A stretch of 64,000 nt of DNA from Rothia aeria. GTDB lineage: Bacteria > Actinomycetota > Actinomycetes > Actinomycetales > Micrococcaceae. Shown here in pieces: positions 63,749 to 64,000 of this stretch. The position numbers and the translations under genes were made by a program. Under the pieces are notes generated by a model, which was not told where the DNA came from, did no database searches, and was given only the letters and a program-made list of their open reading frames with translations. The stretch covers positions 2,108,001 through 2,172,000 of the forward strand of contig AP017895.1 in the NCBI GenBank assembly GCA_002355935.1, written 5' to 3'. Within the stretch, counting starts at the first letter, position 1, and each line of letters starts with the position of its first letter.

Positions 63749-64000
63749 ATGACTAATTCTCCAAACAATAACAACCCCGGCAACGGTGACTCGGGTGACG
63801 GCCGCGACCCCCTCGAAGACTTCCTCAAAAAAATGCAGGAATCAGGTTTCGACCCCAGCGATAACAACAACCCGCTGGGGGCATCGTCATTGAACCCTGA
63901 AGACCTGAAAAACATGGGTCTGCCCTTTGACCCTTCCATGATGCAAGGCATCCTGGAACAGATGAACACCATGTTCTCGATTAACGCCACCCCCGGCAGC
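63749..64000 (+). CDS. Zinc-dependent metalloprotease, DUF2342 family, N-terminal part
   Basis: The first 84 codons are present: an Asn/Gly/Asp-rich start, then DPLEDFLKKMQESGFDPSDN and MGLPFDPSMMQGILEQMNTM. This N-terminus, divergent from ylbL and UPF0182, fits the actinobacterial metalloprotease next to them (Rv3195 group). AAGGG lies seven bases before ATG 63749. The catalytic HExxH is beyond the window, so the family call rests mainly on context. Confidence 0.65.
   Translation, partial: MTNSPNNNNPGNGDSGDGRDPLEDFLKKMQESGFDPSDNNNPLGASSLNPEDLKNMGLPFDPSMMQGILEQMNTMFSINATPGS

Overview
The window reads as chromosomal DNA of an actinobacterium of the family Micrococcaceae, most likely a Rothia (R. 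dentocariosa or a close relative). Reasons: moderate G+C, WhiB1/PdtaS, MtrAB-LpqB, GlfT2/Glf, an initiator tRNA without encoded CCA, a tmRNA with an ...ALAA tag, and gene orders typical of Actinobacteria. The genus is an inference from gene content and order; no database search was possible.

Layout. 1-3.0 kb: aroA (5' end missing), rsgA and hisN on +. 3.0-8 kb: small membrane proteins around the tmRNA gene ssrA, then smpB and prfB, all on -, making a ribosome-rescue neighbourhood. 8.2-11.5 kb: an AT-richer accessory patch with three paralogous Tat-type lipoproteins and one secreted protein. 11.7-16 kb: a Tad/Flp-type pilus operon on - (tadA, tadB, tadC, small pilin-like protein, two TadE-like proteins). 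16.2-21.1 kb: a galactofuranose-glycan operon on - (glf, glfT2-like, ABC permease, ABC ATPase). 21.4-25.6 kb: a lone type VII secretion-type EssC/EccC ATPase. 26.4-28.3 kb: whiB1 and pdtaS. 28.4-31.7 kb: a CpaE/TadZ-like ATPase and a SAF-domain CpaB-like protein, probably the detached assembly partners of the Tad locus. 31.9-34.4 kb: BldC-like regulator, an unknown protein, a LysM protein and an Rv3235-like protein. 34.5-43.3 kb: the conserved mtrA-mtrB-lpqB-comF-hpf-secA block on -. 43.4-47.7 kb: cysteine desulfurase, mnmA, chorismate mutase and a MetE-like protein on -, then trmL on +. 48.3-50.1 kb: etfB-etfA. 50.4-51.7 kb: an HtrA-like protease. 52.1-56.2 kb: two TPM-type envelope proteins and a PspA-like protein. 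56.3-58.6 kb: an S-layer-homology esterase and a decayed duplicate. 58.8 kb: tRNA-fMet. 59-64 kb: a UPF0182 membrane protein, a YlbL-type Lon-like protease and the start of a zinc metalloprotease gene on +, an order also known from mycobacteria.

The most striking property of the window is sixteen single-base frameshifts in eleven otherwise well-conserved genes, including glf, glfT2, both ABC exporter genes, essC, lpqB, UPF0182 and ylbL. All sit in homopolymer runs of 3-5 bases, and fifteen of them are repaired by adding one base to the run. This looks like systematic homopolymer under-calling in the assembly rather than eleven broken genes, and I annotate each as one gene with a frameshift. 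Genuine decay is also present: the SLH-esterase duplicate has an in-frame TGA where its paralogue has Trp, and a DUF4190-type gene remains only as a C-terminal fragment.

I found no CRISPR array, prophage, insertion sequence or clear novel defence system. The best biological leads are the orphan FHA-EssC ATPase with no WXG100 partner in view, the lipoprotein array with nearly identical 5' halves, the Tad locus split over two sites, and the duplicated SLH-esterase.
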